From positions 496,001 to 560,000 of the forward strand of contig JAHBWE010000002.1 of NCBI GenBank assembly GCA_019637155.1: 64,000 nucleotides of DNA, given 5' to 3'. The translations under genes and the position numbers were made by a program. Shown here in pieces: positions 1 through 6,791 of the stretch (positions within the stretch are counted from its first letter, which is position 1; each line of letters opens with the position of its first letter). A model generated the notes under the pieces. That model was not told the origin of the DNA and did no database searches. It was given only the letters and a program-made list of their open reading frames with translations. The DNA comes from Labilithrix sp. (GTDB taxonomy: Bacteria; Myxococcota_A; Polyangia; Polyangiales; Polyangiaceae).

Positions 1-427
1 CCTCGGCATCCGCGCCGCCGTCCTGGAGCTCGTCGGTCGCGTCCACCGTCGCGTCCGCGTCCGCGTCCGCGCCCGCATCACCAGCGTCGCTCGCGTCGGT
101 CGTCGCGTCCGTGCCGGCGTCGGCGTCGGTCGGCGCTTCGTCTTGCGTCTTGTCGTCGAGGTTGGCCTTGCGGAACGTGAGGCTCTTCCCGATCGCGAAC
201 GCGGGCTTGTTCGTCACGCAGCGCGCGGCGACGAGGAGGTGCTTCGGACCGACCTTCGTCGCGGTGCAGCCGCCCTCGATCGCGACGACGGCGCCGAGGA
301 CCGTCGGCCGGGACGAGGTCACCTGCGGCGCGCTCTCTCCGACGTCTTCACCCGCCGCGAAGCACGCGGTCCCGAGCGCGGCGGCAGCCCCGACGAACGC
401 CAATCCCCAGAAGCGAGTCGAGAGCAT
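1..427 (-). CDS. Trypsin-like lipoprotein, 5' part (gene runs off the left edge)
   Basis: The ATG at 427-425 opens a frame that stays open to the window edge (142 codons). The N-terminus is a hydrophobic signal ending in a weak lipobox (LGTAC, Cys22), so export and probable lipidation are inferred. Residues about 40-75 resemble the start of an S1 trypsin-like domain: a V-V-A-I-E-G-G-C stretch, then HLLVAARCV where active family members have (T)AAHC. The position of the catalytic His is Arg, so this domain is probably not an active protease, or is only a homologous fold. From about residue 95 an Asp/Ala/Thr-rich low-complexity tract begins and continues off the edge. The rest of the domain (Asp and Ser of the triad) lies outside the window. 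Family call moderate, start good. Confidence 0.6.
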   Translation of the reverse strand, partial: MLSTRFWGLAFVGAAAALGTACFAAGEDVGESAPQVTSSRPTVLGAVVAIEGGCTATKVGPKHLLVAARCVTNKPAFAIGKSLTFRKANLDDKTQDEAPTDADAGTDATTDASDAGDAGADADADATVDATDELQDGGADAE

Positions 428-599
428 GGAGAGGGTAGGTGCAAGTCGTACACCAACAACGACCCGCGCCGAACGGCCTGAGATCAACGCATTACGCGCG
501 ATTTCGACGGCCCCTGGATCCTCGAGAGCTCAGCGGGTGGTGTCCGCTTGCTCTAACCGCGCAGGTCCACGGCGAACGTGCGCCGCAATAACTCTGCCC

Positions 600-815
600 A
601 TGGGCGGTAGCGACCGCGTTGCGGAGGGAGCGCGTTCGCGTCCGCGTCTGCATCCGGTGGCGCGTCGGTCGCCTCGGGCGGCTCGCACGATGCGCGAGCG
701 GAGCTTGCTCGCGGAGGCGAGGACGGTCGACGGGGCGTAGGTTCCGTCGGAGAAGGGCTGCTTGAGGGCGATGCGAACGAGTCCTTCGGGACCACGGGTG
801 ACGCTCTTGGGCGAT
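600..815 (-). pseudogene. Remnant of an IS91-type transposase (C-terminal part)
   Basis: On the minus strand a stretch around 700-810 reads PEGLVRIALKQPFSDGTYA and then TVLASASKLRSRIV. As I recall them, both resemble pieces of the C-terminal half of IS91/IS801-type (Y2) transposases, which normally lie some tens of residues apart (usual order: R-LKR/K-F-DGT, then ..PPPRFH..YHGVLAP-S..R..). Here they are fused with the intervening part missing, and the frame then degenerates. No start codon, no HUH motif and no element ends are visible. I read this as a deleted fossil. The match is from memory of the family, so confidence is moderate. Confidence 0.4.
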
Positions 816-839
816 GGGCGGACGGAGGATGTACTCGAG

Positions 840-954
840 GAGAGCCTCGCGCCTGGGCGAGCGAACCATTCAGGCCGAAGCACATCGCGCATCTTCGCGC
901 GCTTTTCGTGAGCACCGCCTCCAGAGCTTCCTTCGAGATGGGTTCACGTGGCAT
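840..954 (-). pseudogene. 5' fragment of an HNH-type nuclease gene
   Basis: A frame starting with ATG at 954 gives an N-terminus whose SARRCAMCFGLNG core resembles the zinc-knuckle start of a family of small HNH endonucleases (typically RRC.LCFGLN.D...K.GQIAHLD). The reading frame leaves the family immediately after this, near 840, where the His-rich HNH core should follow, and runs into the IS91-like remnant in another frame. The gene is therefore truncated and not expected to make a nuclease. It sits just downstream of the toxin-antitoxin pair on the same strand, in a region with several other broken genes. Confidence 0.45.
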
Positions 955-981
955 GGGCGTAGCGGCTCCGACAGCTCGGCG

Positions 982-1257
982 TCAGACTGCGACGGCGAGC
1001 TTCTCCCCGATCGCCGCGCAGTAACGCTGCAGCGTGGAGAGCTTCACATCGCCGCCCGCCTCGAGCTTGCTCACGACCGAGGCGGAAGTGCCCATCCGGG
1101 CGGCCACGACGGTCTGCGAAAGAGCCTTCTTCTCGCGGAGCGCGGCGAGCTTCCGCGCGAGCTTCCGGCGGGTCTCGGCTTCGCGAACCAAGTCCGGGAA
1201 CGCCGGGTTCTTCCGGGTGCGCTCGTCCACGATCTCGGCAAGGAAGTCCTTCGGCAT
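982..1257 (-). CDS. HigA-type antitoxin, XRE-family HTH protein
   Basis: A 91-residue protein (start chosen at ATG 1257, giving MPKDFLAEIVDERT...; a longer frame from 1284 is possible). Residues about 33-85 form a classic XRE helix-turn-helix (LREKKALSQTVVAARMGTS, then SVVSKLEAG and STLQRYCAAIG). The N-terminal helix resembles the toxin-binding segment of HigA/RelB-like antitoxins. It lies 51 bp downstream of a RelE/HigB-like toxin gene on the same strand, the toxin-first order typical of higBA. Such antitoxins neutralise the partner and bind the operon promoter, so autoregulation is expected. Family assignment good; the partner is inferred from adjacency. Confidence 0.8.
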   Translation of the reverse strand: MPKDFLAEIVDERTRKNPAFPDLVREAETRRKLARKLAALREKKALSQTVVAARMGTSASVVSKLEAGGDVKLSTLQRYCAAIGEKLAVAV

Positions 1258-1308
1258 GCATCCAGTGTGAAGCGCGGAAAACATATCGTCAACGCCATAG
1301 CCTGGAAG

Positions 1309-1701
1309 CTATGAGCGCGGCCGCGTGGCGCGCTTCTTCACCGCGCCACGCTCGCGCCAGTCACGGAGGCGTTCCTCGGCCAGGTCGAGCTCGCGCGGCG
1401 GCGTCTTCTGGGTGCGCTTCTCGAACGCCGAGAGAGAGAGGAGCACTTGGCTGTAACGCCCCTCGGTCGCGAACAGCACGCGAAAGCTCCGCGTGGTGGC
1501 GTCCGCGCGGACCTCGTAGACGTCCCCGCGGAGATGCTTGCCGGCGACGAGGCCGCGCTCGACAACCTCCTTCATGCCCGCGACGACGGCGGCCAGCTCG
1601 TCGTCGGTGAGATCGTCGAGGAATGCCTTCACGGGGCGCCCGCCGGCGCGGGTCCGATAGTCACGCCACTGGCGGCGAGGCTTCTTGTCGTCGGCGCCCA
1701 C
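1309..1701 (-). CDS. HigB/RelE-type toxin (phage-derived Gp49-like)
   Basis: A 130-residue basic protein. The middle, from about 20 to 100, fits the Gp49-like HigB fold: RPVKAFLDDLTDDELAAVVAG, then a GLVAGKHLRGDVYEVRA strand with the conserved L-x-G-x-(L/V)-x-E-(L/V)-R pattern, then FRVLFATEGRYSQVLLSLSAF and the K-R-T-x-K-T-P segment typical of these mRNA interferases. The C-terminal tail is Arg/Lys rich. It is first in a two-gene unit with the XRE antitoxin downstream. Expected role: ribosome-dependent mRNA cleavage when not bound by the antitoxin. No inactivating change is visible, so the pair may be functional although it sits among decayed genes. Confidence 0.8.
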   Translation of the reverse strand: MGADDKKPRRQWRDYRTRAGGRPVKAFLDDLTDDELAAVVAGMKEVVERGLVAGKHLRGDVYEVRADATTRSFRVLFATEGRYSQVLLSLSAFEKRTQKTPPRELDLAEERLRDWRERGAVKKRATRPRS

Positions 1702-1855
1702 GCTGGCATCCTACGCGAAGCCGATCAGGCCGCCAGGTTGACCACGAAGGCCTGCAAAGCCCGTTCGCCAGACCTTGGCCTGGCCCGGGCCAGTCCAACG
1801 CATCGGCGCTCGCGATCTCCGCCCGCCCCGACGAGCTCGTCAACGCGCGTTCGAG

Positions 1856-2154
1856 CTACCGCTTCGCGAGCGGCAGGACGAAGCTCGAGGGCAGGTAGCC
1901 GTCGCGCCGGAGAGGTGTACGCGGCTGAAGCCGCCTTGCTCGTCGAGGATCCGGGCGCGGACGCCCTCCGGGATCGGCGCGACGCCGTCGATCGCGACGT
2001 GCTTGCCGTAGAGGAGGCGCGCGTTCGGAGCGACGACAATGCCCTCGCGAAGATGGAGGCGCGCGTCGCGGGCCGCGTACGCGAGGACGGCGCCGACGAC
2101 CAGCAGCGCGCCCGCGATCGCGACGCCGATGTCGCCCCAGTACAGCGGCGTCAA
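1856..2154 (-). pseudogene. Frameshifted membrane-anchored SH3-like protein gene
   Basis: A TTG start at 2154 overlaps the stop of the addA-tail copy (TTGA). The frame reads TPLYWGDIG, a transmembrane helix (about residues 8-25), then an extracytoplasmic segment with the look of a bacterial SH3 domain (IVVAPNARLL..., PIPEGVRARILDEQGGFSRV). Near 1901-1906 the frame slips; the expected family end (DGYLPSSFVLPLAKR, then stop at 1856) continues in the neighbouring frame. Joining the two gives a protein of about 98 residues resembling the C-terminus of BatE-like TPR/SH3 proteins. It is either a pseudogene or a sequencing indel. The overlap suggests the ancestral order was addB-addA-this gene. Confidence 0.5.
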
Positions 2155-2465
2155 ACGGAGAGGAGGACGCCGCGCGCCTCTTCGCCCGTCGCGGCGGCGA
2201 TCGCGCGCGCGTAGATCGCGATCTGCCGCGCGTACGCGTCCTTCCGTTCACCGATGGCGAGGTCTGTCTTGAAGTCGATCACCGTCCATCCCTTGCCGCG
2301 CTCGAAGAAGGCGAGGTCGGCGATGCCCTCGAGGATGGTGCCGTCGTCTTCATGCAGGATGACGTCGACTTCGCGCTCGACGCGCTCCGCCGCCCGCGCG
2401 CGCGAGGAGCGGGTGGGCGAGGGCGCCTTCGCGGTGGCGCTCGCGGCGACGATCTCGTCCTCCGT
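2138..2465. repeat. Direct repeat copy A (addA tail)
   Basis: About 328 bp in direct orientation with 3307-3639. Homology starts at CCAGTACAGCGGCGTCAAAC and ends at about TCCTCCGTC. The two copies flank about 840 bp of non-recognisable sequence (2466-3306). Confidence 0.85.
2151..2465 (-). pseudogene. Degenerate duplicate of the 3' end of addA
   Basis: The minus strand encodes the last ~100 residues of AddA again (ERVEREVDVI, GIADLAFFERG, GWTVIDFKTDLA, DAYARQIAIYARAI, GVLLSV). It is nearly identical at DNA level to 3307-3639, with scattered substitutions and a 2-nt length difference in a GC-repeat. That indel shifts the upstream part out of frame. No helicase part is present, so it cannot make a functional enzyme. 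The copy is followed by the SH3-like gene, whereas the intact addA is followed only by the first ~18 bp of that gene. Confidence 0.85.
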
Positions 2466-3306
2466 CCCTTGTCGAGCGTGTCGTTGGTGCGCCCCGGATT
2501 GTCGAAGACGCGTGTGGTCGCGCCGTTGCGCGTGGCCGCACCGCGTGCGGAGGTCGAGGAAACCGCGGCACAAGGGGCTCACGCCGACGGCGCCCGACGT
2601 GCGGGCCGCGAGAGTTGAAGCGTCATGGACGCTCCAGGCAAGCCGGCGTGGGAATCCCGCCGAAGCCGCGAGGGAGGGTCAGCGTGCGAGTGGCGTTGCC
2701 CATCACTCCATGTCACCCGCGCTTGCGACAGAGCGCGTCGTTTGGAATGTGGATCAGCGCCGGAGCGTCGCGCGGAATGCCTCTGCAGGTGCGCCGCCCG
2801 TGGGTCCGCGTTGGGCTCGGCGCCGGGCCGGTCGGCGAGCGCGAGGGCGAGGACGTGGGCGGCACGCTCGAGGCGACCGACCAGGCGGAGATGAGCGATC
2901 GGGAGAACGAGATGCCGAGAAGGAGCCAGCCGCGCGCGACGGGGATCACGTAGACGCACGCGTCGCCTTCGCGAAACGTGCGGCGGCGCGTTGAACGACG
3001 CGCATCGCATCGAGCGTAGCTCTTCGTCGAGCCGCTGCCAGGCCAGGCGCCTCATGGCGTCGAGATAGATGCCCAAGAGGCCACAGCTCCTCGCCGAGTT
3101 GACCGTCGTGCGGAAGAAGTCCTTCATCGCCGTGTGCGGATCCGGGTCCAGCACGAAGCGGCTCAGGCTTGCGGCACACCAGATCGATTTCGGCGGACCG
3201 CTCTCGAAGTACGTCGCTCGCGCGACCGTCGGGTTTGGCTTGGAGGAACTTCCGGACCGAGAGCGCACCGATTCTATCGGCATTTCTGGTCGCAAACGTC
3301 GATGGA
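2466..3306. other. Non-coding or decayed 840-bp segment between the two addA-tail copies
   Basis: I recognise no intact gene here. Minus-strand frames give pieces that look protein-like (about 3000-3295 contains TAMKDFFRTTVNSARSCGLL and then a leucine/arginine helix; about 2850-2949 contains IPVARGWLLLGISFSRSLI, which looks membrane-spanning), but they lie in different frames with no convincing start. The best reading is one or two genes decayed by frameshifts, captured between the repeat copies. Confidence 0.5.
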
Positions 3307-3639
3307 CCAGTACAGCGGCGTCAAACGGAGAGGAGAACGCCGTGCGCCTCTTCGCCGGTCGCGGCGGCGATCGCGCGCGCGTAGATCGCGATCTGCCGCG
3401 CGTACGCGTCTCTCCGATCGCCGAGGGCGAGGTCTGTCTTGAAGTCGATCACCGTCCAGCCCGCGCCGCGCTCGAAGAAGGCGAGGTCGGCGATGCCCTC
3501 GAGGATGGTGCCGTCGTCTTCCTGCAGGATGACGTCGACCTCGCGCTCGACGCGCTCCGCCGCCCGCGCGCGCGCGAGGAGCGGGTGCGCGAGGGCCGCC
3601 TTCGCCGTTGCGCGGGCGGCGGCGATCTCGTCCTCCGTC
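3307..3639. repeat. Direct repeat copy B (authentic addA 3' end)
   Basis: About 333 bp matching 2138-2465. This copy lies in frame inside the intact addA. Homology extends past the addA stop through the first ~18 bp of the SH3-like gene (TTGACGCCGCTGTACTGG on the minus strand) and then stops abruptly. Confidence 0.85.
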
Positions 3640-6600
3640 GCCGCGACGAGGCGGCCCTGGATGCGCGCGACGTCCGCGAGCGTCGCCTCGTCGGCGTCGA
3701 GAGGCGCGGCGGCGAGGACCGCGTGCACGAGGATGCCGAAGCGCTTGCCGTGCGGACGCGCCCTGCGCTCGGCGTCGGTGGTGACGATCTCGATCGGCGC
3801 CCCTGCCTCCGTCGCGTCTTCTTTCGCTTCCGTCGCGGTGCGGAGCACGACGCTCGGCTTCGCGGCGCGCTCGATCGTCTCGGCGCGCGCGCGCTTCCAC
3901 GCGGCGTGACGCTCCTCGCTCGCGGCGGCGGCGGGGCCCTTCTTGAGGACGCGCTCGTGGCGGAGACCGGCCTGGTCCTGCGCGTCGAGCGCCAGCGCGT
4001 GCGGATCCCAGATGACGATCGCGTGCTCGCCGACGCTCGGGCGATGCAGGCCTGGCATCACCGACCACTCCGCGTCGCGCTCGACGTTCTTCGGGCGCTC
4101 GAAGACGCTGTCGTCCCCGAGCTTCGGGCACCCCGGCGCGCGGCGGGCGGCGCGGCGCTCCTCCGGCACCGGGTAGAGGACGGGCGTGAGCGGATCGAGC
4201 CACGACTTGTTCTCGTCGTCGCCGCGATCGTCGCCGACGACCGGCACGACGAGCAGCTCGCGCGCGCGCGTCGTCGCGACGTAGAGGAGGCGATGGGCCT
4301 CCTCGCGGTCCTGCTGCAGGATCTCGTCGCGGCGCTCGAGCAGCTCCTTCGGCGACGCGCCGCAGAGCGGGACCGCCCAGAGCTTCCGCGCGGGATCGAC
4401 GAAGCGCGACGGCTCGCGGAACGTCGCGTTGGCGGTCGGATCGACGAGGACGACGACCGGGAACTCGAGGCCCTTCGCCTTGTGCACCGTCATGATGCGC
4501 ACGCCGTCGGTGCCCTCCTCGACGACGGGCGCCTCGTTGACGCCCCCGCGCTCGGAGTCCTCTTCGAGGCGGAGCACGAACCCGCGGAACGACGTGACCG
4601 CGCCTTGCTCGAAGCGCCGCGCCATGTCGAGGACGCGCAGGATGTTGCCGAGCGCCTGCTCGCCGGCGGGCCAGATCGCGACGCCGGCGTGCGCGCGCGT
4701 CGCCTCGAGGAGCTGGCCGATCGTGTCGGCGACCGAGCGGCGGTTTCGCTCGAAGTGGAGGCGGCGGAGGACGTCGAGCGCGTCCGCGACCGGCTGGGTG
4801 AGGTCATCGAGCTTCGCGGCGTCGCGCTTGCGGAGGGGGTGGATGTGGCGCTGCTGGTGCTTGAACGCGAGGAGCGCGTCGTCGGCGATGGCGAAGAAGG
4901 GGCCGTGGAGCGTGGCGTAGACGGAGAAGGTGTCGTCCGGCCACTCGATCGCCGCGAGCGCGTTGCGGAGCGCGATGACCTCCTCGCGCTCGTGGAAGCT
5001 CCGCCCGCCGACGAGGACGTGCGGCACGCGCCGCGCCTCGAGCGCGCGCACGTACGGGCGCGTCACGTCGGCGCCGAAGCTCTGGAGTCGCTTGAAGAGG
5101 AGGCAGACGTGCTGGGACCGGATCGGGACCGGGGTGTCGGAGCCGCGCTCGGTGATCGTCCAGCCGCTCTTGGTCACGAGCCAGTCGACGAAGGCGCCGA
5201 CCGCGTCGGGGAAGGACTCCTCGATTTGCCATTGGACGATCTTGCCGTAATCGCCATAAGGGCGCGGGACCGGTAGTCCGATGATCGTGGGGCGCCCCTC
5301 GGGATCCGCTCGGTACGGCGCGAGCGGGACGTATTCGGCTTGGGAGGCGACCGCGTCCGATTCCCGTTTGGGCATCAGCGGCTCGAAAGCGGCATTCACG
5401 AAATGCTGAATCGAGGGGGCGCCGCGGAAGCTCGTCGTGAGCTGCAGCGTCGTCGCGCCGTCCTTCTCGAGCCGCTTCTTGATGGACTCGTAGAAGGAGA
5501 CGTCGGCGCGGCGGAATCGATAAATGGATTGTTTGGGGTCGCCGACGAGGAAGAGCTTCCCGGGGACGACGCGGGTGCGCCCGGGATCGCTCTCTTTCGG
5601 ATCGTCCGCCGCGAGGAGGAAGAGGATCTCGGCCTGGAGCGGATCGGTGTCCTGGAACTCGTCGACGAGGAGGCGCCCGAAGCGGCGCTGGAGCTCGGCG
5701 CGCACGGCGTCGTTGTCGGCGAGGAGGTCGCGCGTGAGGACGAGGAGGTCGAGGAAGTCGAGCTTGCCTGTCTTCTGCTTCCGCCGCTCGTATTCTTCGA
5801 CGATGCCGCGGAGCTCGCGGCAGAGCGCGGCGGCGAGCTCGGCGTCGGCGACGTCGAGCGTGCGATCGAGGTCTTCTTTCACCTTCGCGCGGCGATCGAG
5901 GACCTCCTGCCGGAGGAGGCCCTCCGCTTTGTTGAAGAACTGCCCGGAGCCTTTCCAGCCCCAGAGCCGCTGTCGCGCGAGCGCGCGCAGCGCCGCCTCC
6001 GCCGCGTCGTGATCGCGCGGCTCGCCGCTCTCCTCGCGGCGCTCGATCTCCCAGACGACGCGGCCGATCTCCTTGAGCGACTTCGTGAGCCAGCTGTCGG
6101 GGAAGCCCTTGCTCGCGAGGTCGCCGAGGCCCTTCAGCTCCTCGATGACGAGGTCGAGCGCGCCCTTGCGGTCGAAGGCGGGCGCCTCGTAGGGCGTGGG
6201 GAAGTCGCGCTGCTCGACGAGGTTTCGTCCCGCTTTTCGCAGGGCGGCGCGGGGGCCGTCCTGGTCGCGCTCGCGCGTGGCGCGGCGGAGGACGCGCGTG
6301 ACGCCGGGGACCTCGCGCGAGGGGCGCGCGAGCGTGGCCTGGAACCACGAGGTGAACGCGTCGTCGTAGAGGCGCTCCTGCTCGTCTTCGGCCGCGACCT
6401 CGAAGAGCGGATCGATGCGCGCCTCGACCGGCCGCTCGCGGAGGAGGTCGGCGCAGAACGCGTGGATCGTCCCGATGCGCGCGGCCTCGAGCTGCTCGAG
6501 CGCGTGATCGAGGCGGTCTCGCTCGGCGCCCTCGGCGAGGCCCTGGCGCGCGCGCTCGATCTCGGTGCGGAGGCGGAGCTTCATCTCTCCGGCCGCCTTC

Positions 6601-6791
6601 TCCGTGAACGTCACCGCGACGAGGTCGTTCTTGCCGCTCGCGAGCGACGCGGCGCCGGTGCGGAGGAGCGAGAGGATGCGCTCCACGAGCGCGGTCGTCT
6701 TCCCGGTGCCGGCCGCGGCCTCCACGACGAGCGTGGCGCCGAGGTCCTCCGCGATGCGGCGGCGCGCTTCGGCGTCGACGAGCGGCTTCAT
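3321..6791 (-). CDS. addA: AddA-type ATP-dependent helicase/nuclease subunit
   Basis: A 1156-residue UvrD/Rep-superfamily (SF1A) helicase with a RecB-type nuclease. Motifs in order: Walker A AAGTGKTT (26-33), motif Ia FTEKAAGEMK, motif II LLVDEFQDTD (about 372-380), motif III GDPKQSIYRFR, motif V TVHKAKGLEFP, motif VI RLLYVATTRARELL. The C-terminal nuclease domain keeps FGILVHAVL, EVDVI, GIADLAF, VIDFKTD and the QIAIYA motif (about 990-1145), so it should cleave DNA. It pairs with AddB to resect double-strand breaks for RecA loading. Its ATG overlaps the addB stop (ATGA at 6788-6791), indicating translational coupling. The 3' end is duplicated downstream in decayed form. The length is usual for AddA. 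Confidence 0.93.
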   Translation of the reverse strand: MKPLVDAEARRRIAEDLGATLVVEAAAGTGKTTALVERILSLLRTGAASLASGKNDLVAVTFTEKAAGEMKLRLRTEIERARQGLAEGAERDRLDHALEQLEAARIGTIHAFCADLLRERPVEARIDPLFEVAAEDEQERLYDDAFTSWFQATLARPSREVPGVTRVLRRATRERDQDGPRAALRKAGRNLVEQRDFPTPYEAPAFDRKGALDLVIEELKGLGDLASKGFPDSWLTKSLKEIGRVVWEIERREESGEPRDHDAAEAALRALARQRLWGWKGSGQFFNKAEGLLRQEVLDRRAKVKEDLDRTLDVADAELAAALCRELRGIVEEYERRKQKTGKLDFLDLLVLTRDLLADNDAVRAELQRRFGRLLVDEFQDTDPLQAEILFLLAADDPKESDPGRTRVVPGKLFLVGDPKQSIYRFRRADVSFYESIKKRLEKDGATTLQLTTSFRGAPSIQHFVNAAFEPLMPKRESDAVASQAEYVPLAPYRADPEGRPTIIGLPVPRPYGDYGKIVQWQIEESFPDAVGAFVDWLVTKSGWTITERGSDTPVPIRSQHVCLLFKRLQSFGADVTRPYVRALEARRVPHVLVGGRSFHEREEVIALRNALAAIEWPDDTFSVYATLHGPFFAIADDALLAFKHQQRHIHPLRKRDAAKLDDLTQPVADALDVLRRLHFERNRRSVADTIGQLLEATRAHAGVAIWPAGEQALGNILRVLDMARRFEQGAVTSFRGFVLRLEEDSERGGVNEAPVVEEGTDGVRIMTVHKAKGLEFPVVVLVDPTANATFREPSRFVDPARKLWAVPLCGASPKELLERRDEILQQDREEAHRLLYVATTRARELLVVPVVGDDRGDDENKSWLDPLTPVLYPVPEERRAARRAPGCPKLGDDSVFERPKNVERDAEWSVMPGLHRPSVGEHAIVIWDPHALALDAQDQAGLRHERVLKKGPAAAASEERHAAWKRARAETIERAAKPSVVLRTATEAKEDATEAGAPIEIVTTDAERRARPHGKRFGILVHAVLAAAPLDADEATLADVARIQGRLVAATEDEIAAARATAKAALAHPLLARARAAERVEREVDVILQEDDGTILEGIADLAFFERGAGWTVIDFKTDLALGDRRDAYARQIAIYARAIAAATGEEAHGVLLSV

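Noticed and set aside
3069..5276. Open frame of 735 codons on the plus strand
   Set aside because: Antisense to addA, whose helicase and nuclease motifs are unmistakable.
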